Shown here piece by piece: positions 1 to 6,594 of a stretch of 27,693 nt of DNA (positions are counted from its first letter, which is position 1; each line of letters begins with the position of its first letter). The stretch is from contig DBQJ01000025.1 in the NCBI GenBank assembly GCA_002305205.1, positions 3,150 to 30,842 on the forward strand, written 5' to 3'. The translations under genes and the position numbers were made by a program. This DNA is from a candidate division WWE3 bacterium UBA1397. Its GTDB lineage: Bacteria; Patescibacteriota; WWE3; UBA101185; UBA10185. The notes under the pieces were generated by a model. It was not told the DNA's origin, searched no databases, and saw only the letters and a list, made by a program, of their open reading frames with translations.

Positions 1-849
1 TATATATTCAGAATATCTACTTTTACTACAAATATAATTGATCTACAGGAAGTAGTTAAAGTAAAAAAAGAAGGATTGAAATCAGAATGCCCGGATACAG
101 CAGTATTCTCTGAAACTTACAAGGGATCTTTAGGTCTGGGAATTTATAAAACGCCTACTCTGACTTTTGATGTTAAAAACTGCGGAAGGGATTATACAAT
201 CCACTATCTAAAGAAATTTGGAGTATTTTATTCTATCGAACAAGTGTACGAAGGAGATTTAGGTTATAAACAACTTAATAAAGCAACAACTCAAGAGATT
301 ATTGAATCAGTAGAGTTTTATCCTGAGAATGTTAAACCTGCCCTTCCCTACGATTTATATACAAATGAGAAATATAAAATATCATTTCAACATCCTAAAT
401 TTGATCCGAACTGTTGTAATATACCCGGAATAAAAGATGAATTTGGAGAAAAGCTTACTGTATTAGCGGATGGAAATACTTATGTAGATAAAGATAATTT
501 TGATGGGATAGGTGTTTATATATATCAAACAAATAACAAAATAGGGGAAGATTTTAATAAATTTTTGGAAAAAAATAGGAAGAAATTAACAGATGATTAT
601 TTAGTAGTTAAAGGAAGTAATCCCAATCCCCAGGAAATTGAAATAAACGTAGGAACCAAAAAAGGTATCATGTTTAAAAATTATTCCTGGAGAGATATTA
701 CTTATATATTTGTTGATTTATCAGATCCAGAAAGAAATGCATTAAAAATCGGGGAAAATTATATAATGACTATTGCTGTAAAAAATGTATCGGGTCAGGA
801 ATTTGATCTGAAAGTTGACGAGATACTGAATACTTTTAAATTCCTCTAG
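1..849 (+). CDS. C-terminal part of a secreted or surface protein of unknown function
   Basis: The frame is open from the first base of the window to the stop at 847-849, so the true start lies to the left; the TTG at 76 is only an internal codon. About 282 residues are visible. They are hydrophilic, with many aromatic, Lys, Asp and Asn residues and a cysteine pair (about residue 138 of the fragment). A stretch beginning LPYDLYTNEKYKISFQHP and the ending DEILNTFKFL resemble the PsbP-like or lipoprotein-like exported proteins common in CPR genomes. No catalytic motif is seen. The following ATPase gene lies 36 nt downstream on the same strand. I do not recognise the family and assign no function. 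It belongs to the chromosomal flank, outside the mobile element. Confidence 0.7.
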   Translation, partial: YIFRISTFTTNIIDLQEVVKVKKEGLKSECPDTAVFSETYKGSLGLGIYKTPTLTFDVKNCGRDYTIHYLKKFGVFYSIEQVYEGDLGYKQLNKATTQEIIESVEFYPENVKPALPYDLYTNEKYKISFQHPKFDPNCCNIPGIKDEFGEKLTVLADGNTYVDKDNFDGIGVYIYQTNNKIGEDFNKFLEKNRKKLTDDYLVVKGSNPNPQEIEINVGTKKGIMFKNYSWRDITYIFVDLSDPERNALKIGENYIMTIAVKNVSGQEFDLKVDEILNTFKFL

Positions 850-885
850 ATAGGATTGTCTGATTTATTCAGGTAAAATTATTTA

Positions 886-3468
886 ATGGAAAGATACTCA
901 GGACTTTCTGAATCAGAAGTAAATGAAAAAAGAAATAAATTTGGATTAAATGAACTTCCTACTCAAAAACCCAAAAGTATATTATCCCTAATCTTCTCTG
1001 TAGTTAAAGAACCAATGATTCTTTTGTTGATTGCAGGGGGATTAATTTACTTTTTTCTGGGAGAACCTAAAGACGCGTTTATCCTTGGTGTATCAATTTT
1101 TGTTGTTATAGGAATTACTCTATATCAGGAGAATAAAACCGAAAATGCATTAAAAGCACTCAGAGATCTATCAAGTCCCAGAGCATTAGTAGTTAGAAAT
1201 GGGGAACAAATCAGGATAGCGGGAAAAGAAGTTGTTAAGGAAGATGTTGTACTTCTTCAAGAAGGAGATAGAGTTCCGGCTGATGCATTAATAATCTCCG
1301 AACAAAATCTATATATAGATGAGTCTCTTTTAACAGGTGAATCTCTACCTGTAAAAAAGAATTCCTCAGAGATGGGAGAAAAATACTATTTAGATAGGAA
1401 AACGATAGGGGATATAGATAAAAGCTGTATTGCTTATTCGGGAACTCTAATATCACAAGGGTCCGGGGTAGCAGTAGTTTTCAATATAGGTGTAAAAACT
1501 GAGCTGGGAAAGATTGGTAAAATACTTCAATCTGTTAAAAAAGAAAACTCACTTCTTAAAAAAGAGATTGATCAGGTGGTAAAGATATTCGGTATTCTTG
1601 GCCTTATTTCATGCATAACTCTGATAATATTTCACTATGCAGTAAATCAGCATATTCTCAATGCATTTTTAGCAGGAATTACATTATCTATGGCCATGCT
1701 TCCGGAAGAATTTCCTGTTGTACTGCTGATCTTTCTAACTTTGGGTGCATGGAGATTATCTAAAAAGAATGTATTGACCAGAAATAATCAAGCAATAGAA
1801 ACATTGGGGGCTACATCTGTTCTTTGTGTAGATAAAACAGGTACTCTAACTTTCAATAAGATGGAACTGGTATCTATCGTATCGGGTAATGGGATAGTTA
1901 GTATAGAAAAAAATAATAATCTATCTCCCATAGAGGAGGAGATTCTATTCTATGCCAAATTAGCAGGAAAGAGGAATGCTTTTGATCCGTTGGAAAAAGA
2001 AATAAATAATGCATTTGAGAAAATATTCCCTTCCTCTCATTTTTCATTAAAAGATTGTCATCTTAAAAAAGAATATCCTATTACAAAAGAATTATTTGCT
2101 AAAACAAGAATATGGGAAACTCCCGAAACACAAAATGGCAAAACAGAAGATACATACTTAATAGCTTCAAAGGGGGCACCGGAAGCCATTATTAACTTGT
2201 GTGCATTAGATAATGAGAACAGAAAAAAGATAATGAAGTATGTAGCTGATATGTCGGACCGGGGACAGAGAGTATTAGCTGTAGCAAAGGCTGAATATAA
2301 TATTCCTAAGAATTCAAACAGTACTTCATATCCTGAAAATATAACTAATCTTTCATTTAATTATCTAGGTTTGATAGGCTTTGCCGATCCAATTAGACCT
2401 ACCGTTGGAAACTCAGTACAAGAATGCTACAAAGCAGGAATCAAAGTAATCATGATAACAGGAGATTATCCGGGCACCGCCAAATATATTGCATCCCAGG
2501 CAGGTATTAAAAATTATGACCAATGCATCACCGGAGATGAGTTAAATAAACTAACGGATGAGGAATTAAGAGAGAAGATCAAAGAGGTAAATATATTTGC
2601 CAGAGTAGTTCCGGAACAAAAACTAACTATTATTGATGCTTTAAAATCCAACGGGGAAATTGTAGCTATGACCGGAGATGGAATAAATGACGGACCTGCT
2701 CTTAAATCTGCACACATTGGCGTAGCTATGGGTGAGAGAGGCACGGACGTAGCCAGAGAGGCGTCTGATATTGTTCTTTTGGATGATAATTTTACTTCTA
2801 TTGTATCTGCAATAAAGATGGGGAGAAGAATATATGATAATTTGCAAAAAGCTGTCTCATATATATTTTCCATACATATACCTATAGCCGGGCTTGCTCT
2901 TATTCCTACTTTCTTTAATTTGCCTGCTATATTTTATCCTATACATATTGCCTTTCTGGAATTAATTATTGATCCCGCATGCTCAACAGTATTTGAATCG
3001 GAACATTCTGAAAATGAAATAATGAGTAGAAAACCCAGAAATTTAAATAACCAGTTGTTTGGAAAGAACCATATATTAATAGCTTTTCTCCATGGTTTTA
3101 CAATACTCTTAACAACATCTATAGTTTTTTTCATTACACATAAGATGGGTTTAGAAGAAAATAGTATCAGATCAATAACATTTGCTACTCTGGTTATGTG
3201 TAATCTATCTTTAATATTAGCCGATTTATCAAATACTTCTGTGCTGCAGAAATTCAGTTTACATAGAAATAAAGCATTCTATTTTATATCAGTAGGCGCT
3301 GTATTACTCATGGGTATATTTCTTGGTATACCATTCTTTAATAATCTATTTCATTTCTCTCCTTTAGATATGAAAGATATATTAATAGTATTATTCATGT
3401 CTCTTCTTTGTTACATCTGGCTTGAATTTTTTAAGATATTCAGGGTGAATACCGAAAAGTATAAATAA
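886..3468 (+). CDS. P-type cation-transporting ATPase (P2, Ca2+-type)
   Basis: This is an 860-residue membrane pump that uses ATP to move cations across the cell membrane. Visible hallmarks, in order, are the N-terminal cation-ATPase domain (ERYSGLSESEVNEKR), the actuator loop TGES at residues 150-153, a membrane segment with PEEFPVVL at about 273-280, the phosphorylation site DKTGTLT with Asp316, MITGD before the hinge, and TGDGINDGPA from about 596. A block of hydrophobic helices follows, including LELIIDPACS. The length is normal for a P2-type pump with a C-terminal cation-ATPase domain. PEEFP replaces the PEGLP of classical SERCA-like pumps, so the ion (Ca2+, Mn2+ or other) cannot be fixed from sequence. 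The start ATG at 886 has no strong Shine-Dalgarno. The stop lies two bases before the left att repeat, so the mobile element entered directly behind this gene. Confidence 0.95.
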   Translation: MERYSGLSESEVNEKRNKFGLNELPTQKPKSILSLIFSVVKEPMILLLIAGGLIYFFLGEPKDAFILGVSIFVVIGITLYQENKTENALKALRDLSSPRALVVRNGEQIRIAGKEVVKEDVVLLQEGDRVPADALIISEQNLYIDESLLTGESLPVKKNSSEMGEKYYLDRKTIGDIDKSCIAYSGTLISQGSGVAVVFNIGVKTELGKIGKILQSVKKENSLLKKEIDQVVKIFGILGLISCITLIIFHYAVNQHILNAFLAGITLSMAMLPEEFPVVLLIFLTLGAWRLSKKNVLTRNNQAIETLGATSVLCVDKTGTLTFNKMELVSIVSGNGIVSIEKNNNLSPIEEEILFYAKLAGKRNAFDPLEKEINNAFEKIFPSSHFSLKDCHLKKEYPITKELFAKTRIWETPETQNGKTEDTYLIASKGAPEAIINLCALDNENRKKIMKYVADMSDRGQRVLAVAKAEYNIPKNSNSTSYPENITNLSFNYLGLIGFADPIRPTVGNSVQECYKAGIKVIMITGDYPGTAKYIASQAGIKNYDQCITGDELNKLTDEELREKIKEVNIFARVVPEQKLTIIDALKSNGEIVAMTGDGINDGPALKSAHIGVAMGERGTDVAREASDIVLLDDNFTSIVSAIKMGRRIYDNLQKAVSYIFSIHIPIAGLALIPTFFNLPAIFYPIHIAFLELIIDPACSTVFESEHSENEIMSRKPRNLNNQLFGKNHILIAFLHGFTILLTTSIVFFITHKMGLEENSIRSITFATLVMCNLSLILADLSNTSVLQKFSLHRNKAFYFISVGAVLLMGIFLGIPFFNNLFHFSPLDMKDILIVLFMSLLCYIWLEFFKIFRVNTEKYK

Positions 3469-3470
3469 TA

Positions 3471-3480
3471 ATGGTGACCC
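3471..3480 (+). repeat. Left attachment repeat (attL core)
   Basis: ATGGTGACCC is identical to 27665-27674. The similarity continues imperfectly inward: after three unlike bases both sides have GGGGA and then a GAACC stretch. The element's own att site therefore mimics the tRNA 3' arm. The copy cannot be a working tRNA end because the T-stem does not pair. The cross-over presumably lies within these ten bases. Confidence 0.8.
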
Positions 3481-3571
3481 TAAGGGGAACTGGTTTGAAC
3501 CGCTTTTAGCTCATTTTGAGCAACTCAGGCTCATGTATGAGACATCAGAACAGGAGGAAAACGATGATTAA
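3481..3571 (+). other. Displaced 3' coding segment of the serine recombinase (in frame only in the circle)
   Basis: When the right-end recombinase frame (codon TAT at 27664-27666) is continued across the joined att repeat into this segment, the frame stays open. It reads GDPKGNWFEPLL and onward through codon GAT 3566-3568, then stops at TAA 3569-3571, giving a recombinase of 538 residues. The last codons contain the AGGAGG that serves the next gene, and the stop overlaps that gene's ATG by 8 nt (3564-3571). The recombinase overlaps its upstream neighbour by the same 8 nt. In the integrated state this segment has no start of its own. It also holds short palindromes, GCTCA-TTT-TGAGC at 3509-3521 and CTCA-TGTA-TGAG at 3530-3541, which could be recombinase-binding arms. 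Confidence 0.75.
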
Positions 3572-4004
3572 TTCCTCACTGTTTGACGAGTTCACCTTCT
3601 ACGCAAAGTTTACCAGAGATTTACTTGGCGCGCAGCGCGAAGTAATTATTGAAAGTCCTTTTATTACCGTTGATCGGGTTAACACTCTAATTCCGGTATT
3701 GAAAAAATTAGTTGAACAGGGCATAAAGATCTACGTATTCACCAGGGACCCGGCGGAACACCAGGAACCACACGCAAGCGAATCTGAGCAGGTGATTCAG
3801 TATTTTGAGAAGGTTGGAATCCAGACACTCATTTGCACCGGTAATCATCATCGAAAACTTGCTGTGATAGATAGGACAATACTTTGGGAAGGCAGTCTGA
3901 ATATTCTCTCACAGAATAAAAGTCGTGAGATTATGAGGCGCCTTAAGGGCAAGGTGTACGCTCAAGAGATGATAAATTTCTTACGTCTTGAGAGGTTTAT
4001 ATAA
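3564..4004 (+). CDS. Single-HKD phospholipase D-family nuclease-like protein
   Basis: A 146-residue protein with one canonical PLD motif: His96-x-Lys98-x4-Asp103 and then Gly110-Ser111 after six residues, with Asn two positions later. One HKD motif means the active form should be a dimer, as in the small nuclease Nuc of conjugative plasmid pKM101 and its relatives. The start is taken at ATG 3564 because AGGAGG lies at 3552-3557, at good spacing; an upstream in-frame start at 3516 would fall in the recombinase tail. No signal peptide is visible. In the excised circle this gene directly follows the recombinase with an 8-nt overlap. In the integrated state it sits behind the ATPase without its own visible promoter. 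The substrate (DNA, RNA or lipid) is unknown; nuclease is most likely given the context. Confidence 0.85.
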   Translation: MINSSLFDEFTFYAKFTRDLLGAQREVIIESPFITVDRVNTLIPVLKKLVEQGIKIYVFTRDPAEHQEPHASESEQVIQYFEKVGIQTLICTGNHHRKLAVIDRTILWEGSLNILSQNKSREIMRRLKGKVYAQEMINFLRLERFI

Positions 4005-4007
4005 ATT

Positions 4008-4030
4008 TGTGATACACTTTCTGTGTCACA
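4008..4030. promoter_or_regulatory. Inverted repeat upstream of the small gene at 4041
   Basis: TGTGA-TA-CAC and GTG-TCACA form two arms separated by TTTCT. They are perfectly complementary except for a two-base bulge (TA). The repeat lies between the PLD stop and the next Shine-Dalgarno (AGGAG at 4030-4034). It could be an operator or an RNA hairpin controlling the downstream gene. No clear -10/-35 pair is seen. Confidence 0.4.
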
Positions 4031-4040
4031 GGAGCAAATT

Positions 4041-4253
4041 ATGATCAAAAAGATCACTGAAGCAGAAATCGAAAAAGTTATAAAAATGTTAGAAGAATCT
4101 GATCCCTCAAAAGCGACCAGAGAAAATGCGATTAAGGTGATCGAGAGTATGAAGCAGATGGCCGGCAGCGTTATAGACAGGATTGACGAGGATTTGAAAA
4201 CCGGGAAGGTAAAAATTGATGAAACGGGTAAAGTAACCCGAAAGACAGATTAG
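4041..4253 (+). CDS. Small charged protein of unknown function (70 aa)
   Basis: The start is placed at ATG 4041 because AGGAG at 4030-4034 gives normal spacing; an in-frame GTG at 4023 would lie inside the inverted repeat. The product is 70 residues, mostly helical in appearance, rich in Lys, Glu and Ile (EAEIEKVIKMLEESDPSK), with no membrane segment or cysteine. I do not recognise it. Its gene ends tail-to-tail with the Xre gene, the two stop codons overlapping at 4250-4253. It is the last gene of the presumed recombinase-PLD operon in the circular form, so a role in excision, transfer or establishment is possible but unproven. Confidence 0.6.
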   Translation: MIKKITEAEIEKVIKMLEESDPSKATRENAIKVIESMKQMAGSVIDRIDEDLKTGKVKIDETGKVTRKTD

Positions 4254-4456
4254 AACGGCATCACTTCTTTAGATTTAACACCCAGAGCCTTTATTATTTT
4301 TTCCAAAGTATCGAAAGACGGATTTTCTTCACCGCGCTCAATGCGAGCATAGTAGTTGACGTGCATCTTAGCTTTATCGGCTATTTGCTGTTGCGTTAGT
4401 CCTGCCTTTGTACGAACTATTCTTATGTTTTTGCCAAATTGTTTTTGTGAGCCCAT
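4250..4456 (-). CDS. Xre-family helix-turn-helix transcriptional regulator
   Basis: A single HTH_3 domain fills the protein: FGKNIRIVRTKAGLTQQQIA is followed by the recognition region HVNYYARIERGEENPS and ends LGVKSKEVMPF. I place the start at the internal ATG at 4456 (68 residues, MGSQKQFGK) because TATAAT (plus-strand ATTATA at 4463-4468) sits six bases upstream, so the message would be leaderless. A longer version starting at 4495 would overlap the AAA ATPase end by 10 nt. Such proteins usually repress their own operon or a mobile element's excision and transfer genes. Here it lies just downstream of the AAA ATPase gene on the same strand and may be co-transcribed as well as made from its own promoter. 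Confidence 0.88.
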   Translation of the reverse strand: MGSQKQFGKNIRIVRTKAGLTQQQIADKAKMHVNYYARIERGEENPSFDTLEKIIKALGVKSKEVMPF

Positions 4457-4462
4457 GTCTAT

Positions 4463-4468
4463 ATTATA
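4463..4468 (-). promoter_or_regulatory. -10 element for a leaderless Xre transcript
   Basis: The minus strand reads TATAAT six bases before the ATG at 4456, the distance at which transcription would start at the ATG itself. A -35 is unclear; TTGTTT lies about 21 bases further upstream, longer than ideal. The position is inside the 3' end of the AAA gene region. Confidence 0.5.
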
Positions 4469-4485
4469 AGTCGTTGGTAAGTATT

Positions 4486-5943
4486 TTATAAACAACTTAA
4501 TAAGGTTTCTACAGAAGTCTTCAACATTGCATCAGTAAAACTATTGTTATTGGTGTTTTCAGGATGGTGGATTAAATTCCTGATATAAGTACACAAGGTT
4601 ACTTTATACGGACCAGTTGTGGAGCCGTCTTGATTTACTTTTATATAGTCTATGTCTGCAACAATTCCCTTAGATGTTAAGAGTGTTTCCATTTGGGATT
4701 CACTGTTGGCTGAATTCTTGAATTGAAGATATCCATATAATTCATTATGGAATTCAATTGTTGGCAAATTGAAAGCATAATAGTTTATTTCTCCCCATGA
4801 AGGGCTCCAGGGAAAATGGCTGATATTGGTATCCGCAGCATTATCAATTGAGATTTCACCGGATTGGTTGTCCTTTGAAAATACATGCAAGGCTGCATTT
4901 GTTGTTAAACAATTTTTATAAATATATGGAGAGTGTGTAGATACAAATACTTGTGTATTTTTTGAAATATCGACCAAGTAATCAATCAATTTCTTTTGCC
5001 ATGAAGGATGTAGATGCAATTCAGGCTCGTCAATGAGGATGATTAAATTAGTTCCCTCAATACAAAAATAGTGGTAGAGAAAAATAATACTAATAATAGT
5101 TTCAAATCCAGAGCCAAGTTTTGATACCGGAATTTGTTGTACACTTCCGTCGATAGGTGCTGAAAAGAACGAATTTATATAAGGCTCTAGATTATTGAAA
5201 ATATCAAGTTGGATATTGTTATCAAAAAATGTTTTACAATCTTTATTAATTTTAACAAGTAAGTCATTGTCGAGATCGTTGTAGTAATTACTCATTATTT
5301 CATTGTTAACACCCAATAGCTTCTGTTTCATTTCTAGTTCTGCCTCGTTCTCGTCATCAAGTGACTGTATTTTGGAAAGTACTTTATAGTTCAAGTCTTC
5401 TATAACGCTGTCGAATTTTGTATTAAACATTCCTTTTGTTATATGGCGTGTCCTATTTTTATCGAAAAAAACCACTTCAATATTAGGTAATCGAGAATTA
5501 CCCCATGGCATAGTAACGTCAGTGCGGAGTTCATAGTCTTTCGGGGTTTCTCCGGTGGATGGAAGAACGTAGTTATCAAAAACAACTTGATTAGAGAGGG
5601 ACGATACACTTCTATCCCTTGTTTTAGCTTTGAAAGTCAAACCATGACAGTTGAATTTTCGTCTCCCATAAACATGATCAACTTGAAACGTATCTGTTTC
5701 AGCTTCAACAATAATTTCACTGTTAATATCGCTAAAGTCGTTAATTCCCAAGTTATTTTTGGTTTTTAATCTACTTTGAGTTAAAAATGAAATAGACTCC
5801 AAAACGGTTGTCTTGCCAGTTCCGTTCTCTCCAATAAAAATATTCAATCCGCTCCCTTTATGAACACCATCAGGTGAACTAAACACTATGTCATCGTCTT
5901 TAAAGCACCTGAAATTCTTTATTTTCAAAGAATTAATTTTCAT
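4486..5943 (-). CDS. OLD/RecF-like AAA (ABC-type) ATPase with a C-terminal HEPN-like motif
   Basis: A 485-residue cytosolic ATPase. Walker A is GENGTGKTT with Lys44. The degenerate ABC signature is KLGSGFE in mid-protein, Walker B is ILIDEPELHLHPSW with Asp305-Glu306, and the H-loop is VSTHSP. The first residues, MKINSLKIKNFRCF, are typical of SMC/RecF/OLD-class ATPases that act on DNA or as sensors in phage-defence modules. After the ATPase fold about 110 residues remain. They contain TYIRNLIHHPEN, where Arg455 and His460 form the Rx4H pattern of HEPN ribonucleases. That reading is a hypothesis, as one short motif is weak evidence. No Toprim domain and no partner nuclease are adjacent. The Xre gene follows on the same strand. 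The gene sits 20 nt after the M23 gene and has a possible -10 (TATAGT) just before its ATG. Confidence 0.82.
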   Translation of the reverse strand: MKINSLKIKNFRCFKDDDIVFSSPDGVHKGSGLNIFIGENGTGKTTVLESISFLTQSRLKTKNNLGINDFSDINSEIIVEAETDTFQVDHVYGRRKFNCHGLTFKAKTRDRSVSSLSNQVVFDNYVLPSTGETPKDYELRTDVTMPWGNSRLPNIEVVFFDKNRTRHITKGMFNTKFDSVIEDLNYKVLSKIQSLDDENEAELEMKQKLLGVNNEIMSNYYNDLDNDLLVKINKDCKTFFDNNIQLDIFNNLEPYINSFFSAPIDGSVQQIPVSKLGSGFETIISIIFLYHYFCIEGTNLIILIDEPELHLHPSWQKKLIDYLVDISKNTQVFVSTHSPYIYKNCLTTNAALHVFSKDNQSGEISIDNAADTNISHFPWSPSWGEINYYAFNLPTIEFHNELYGYLQFKNSANSESQMETLLTSKGIVADIDYIKVNQDGSTTGPYKVTLCTYIRNLIHHPENTNNNSFTDAMLKTSVETLLSCL

Positions 5944-5963
5944 GACTGGATTTTACTATATTT

Positions 5964-5981
5964 CTATCCTCTTATGGATAG
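5964..5981. promoter_or_regulatory. Palindrome CTATCC-N6-GGATAG before the AAA gene
   Basis: A perfect 6-bp inverted repeat with a six-base centre overlaps the M23 stop codon and lies 21-38 bases upstream of the AAA start at 5943. It is not followed by a T-run on either strand, so it is a poor terminator. The same half-sites, CTATCC and GGATAG, flank the -10 region of the promoter before the recombinase operon (25882-25922), so an operator is the more attractive reading. Confidence 0.4.
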
Positions 5982-6590
5982 ATTATTTAAAAAATGCTCG
6001 GGATTCACGGGTATCCCATAAACCCTAACTTCAAAATGTAAGTGTGGTCCGGTAGCCCAACCTGTTTCGCCCATTGTGCCGATGGTATCACCAATGTGAA
6101 CTTCTTGTCCTTTATATACATAAATCCTGTCTAAGTGGGCATACACTGAAGTGATATTATCTCCATGATCAATTATTATGTGTTTGCCATATCCTAAAAA
6201 TGTTTCTCCGGCATAAATTACTGTTCCATCCATGAATGGTGTGATAGGATCCCCGATTTTTCCCACCGGATTAGCAATATCTATTCCTGTGTGAAATATT
6301 TGATATAAACTACTCTCACCAAATCTTAGTGTTATTACTCCAGTCACCGGCCATGCAATCGGTTTATGCAATTCAGTGACTACGGATCCATCTGCCGGAT
6401 TTAGAACTTCAATCGTACGGGTGTTGGAATCAACGTTTACCAAAGCATCCGACACAATATTTATTCCCGTATGAGTCAGGATAATCACAGCTACCAAGGG
6501 CAGCGATAGTACCACTAAGAAGACAAAGAATACGTACTTAAGTTCTTTTCGGTACGACCAAATCGTAAATGCCTGAAATATGGGGTTCAT
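5964..6590 (-). CDS. Membrane-anchored M23 (LytM-type) peptidoglycan endopeptidase of the T4SS
   Basis: A 208-residue protein with an N-terminal membrane helix (about residues 19-41, VFFVFLVVLSLPLVAVIIL) and an extracellular M23 domain. The zinc ligands are visible as His100 and Asp104 in HTGIDI and as His183-x-His185 in GPHLHFEV; YAHL supplies a further conserved His. The family cleaves peptide cross-bridges of peptidoglycan. In conjugation operons such enzymes open the wall for the secretion channel, the role played by VirB1-type transglycosylases elsewhere. It starts 4 nt after the VirB4 stop and is the last T4SS gene, so coupling with the operon is likely. All key residues are present. 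Confidence 0.92.
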   Translation of the reverse strand: MNPIFQAFTIWSYRKELKYVFFVFLVVLSLPLVAVIILTHTGINIVSDALVNVDSNTRTIEVLNPADGSVVTELHKPIAWPVTGVITLRFGESSLYQIFHTGIDIANPVGKIGDPITPFMDGTVIYAGETFLGYGKHIIIDHGDNITSVYAHLDRIYVYKGQEVHIGDTIGTMGETGWATGPHLHFEVRVYGIPVNPEHFLNNLSIRG

Positions 6591-6594
6591 GGAA

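Noticed and set aside
1235..3134. Minus-strand reading frames within the P-type ATPase
   Set aside because: They are antisense shadows of a gene with all its motifs intact and resemble no family.
3471..3563. A tRNA gene on the minus strand at the left end
   Set aside because: The acceptor end GGGTCACCA and a TTCAAAC-like loop are suggestive, but the T-stem does not pair and no anticodon arm follows; the stretch is an attP mimic that reads as recombinase codons.
3516..3563. Upstream start of the PLD gene
   Set aside because: The extra 16 residues fall in the displaced recombinase tail, and the ATG at 3564 has an ideal AGGAGG.
4023..4040. GTG start for the 70-aa gene
   Set aside because: It lies inside the inverted repeat, whereas ATG 4041 has a well-spaced AGGAG.
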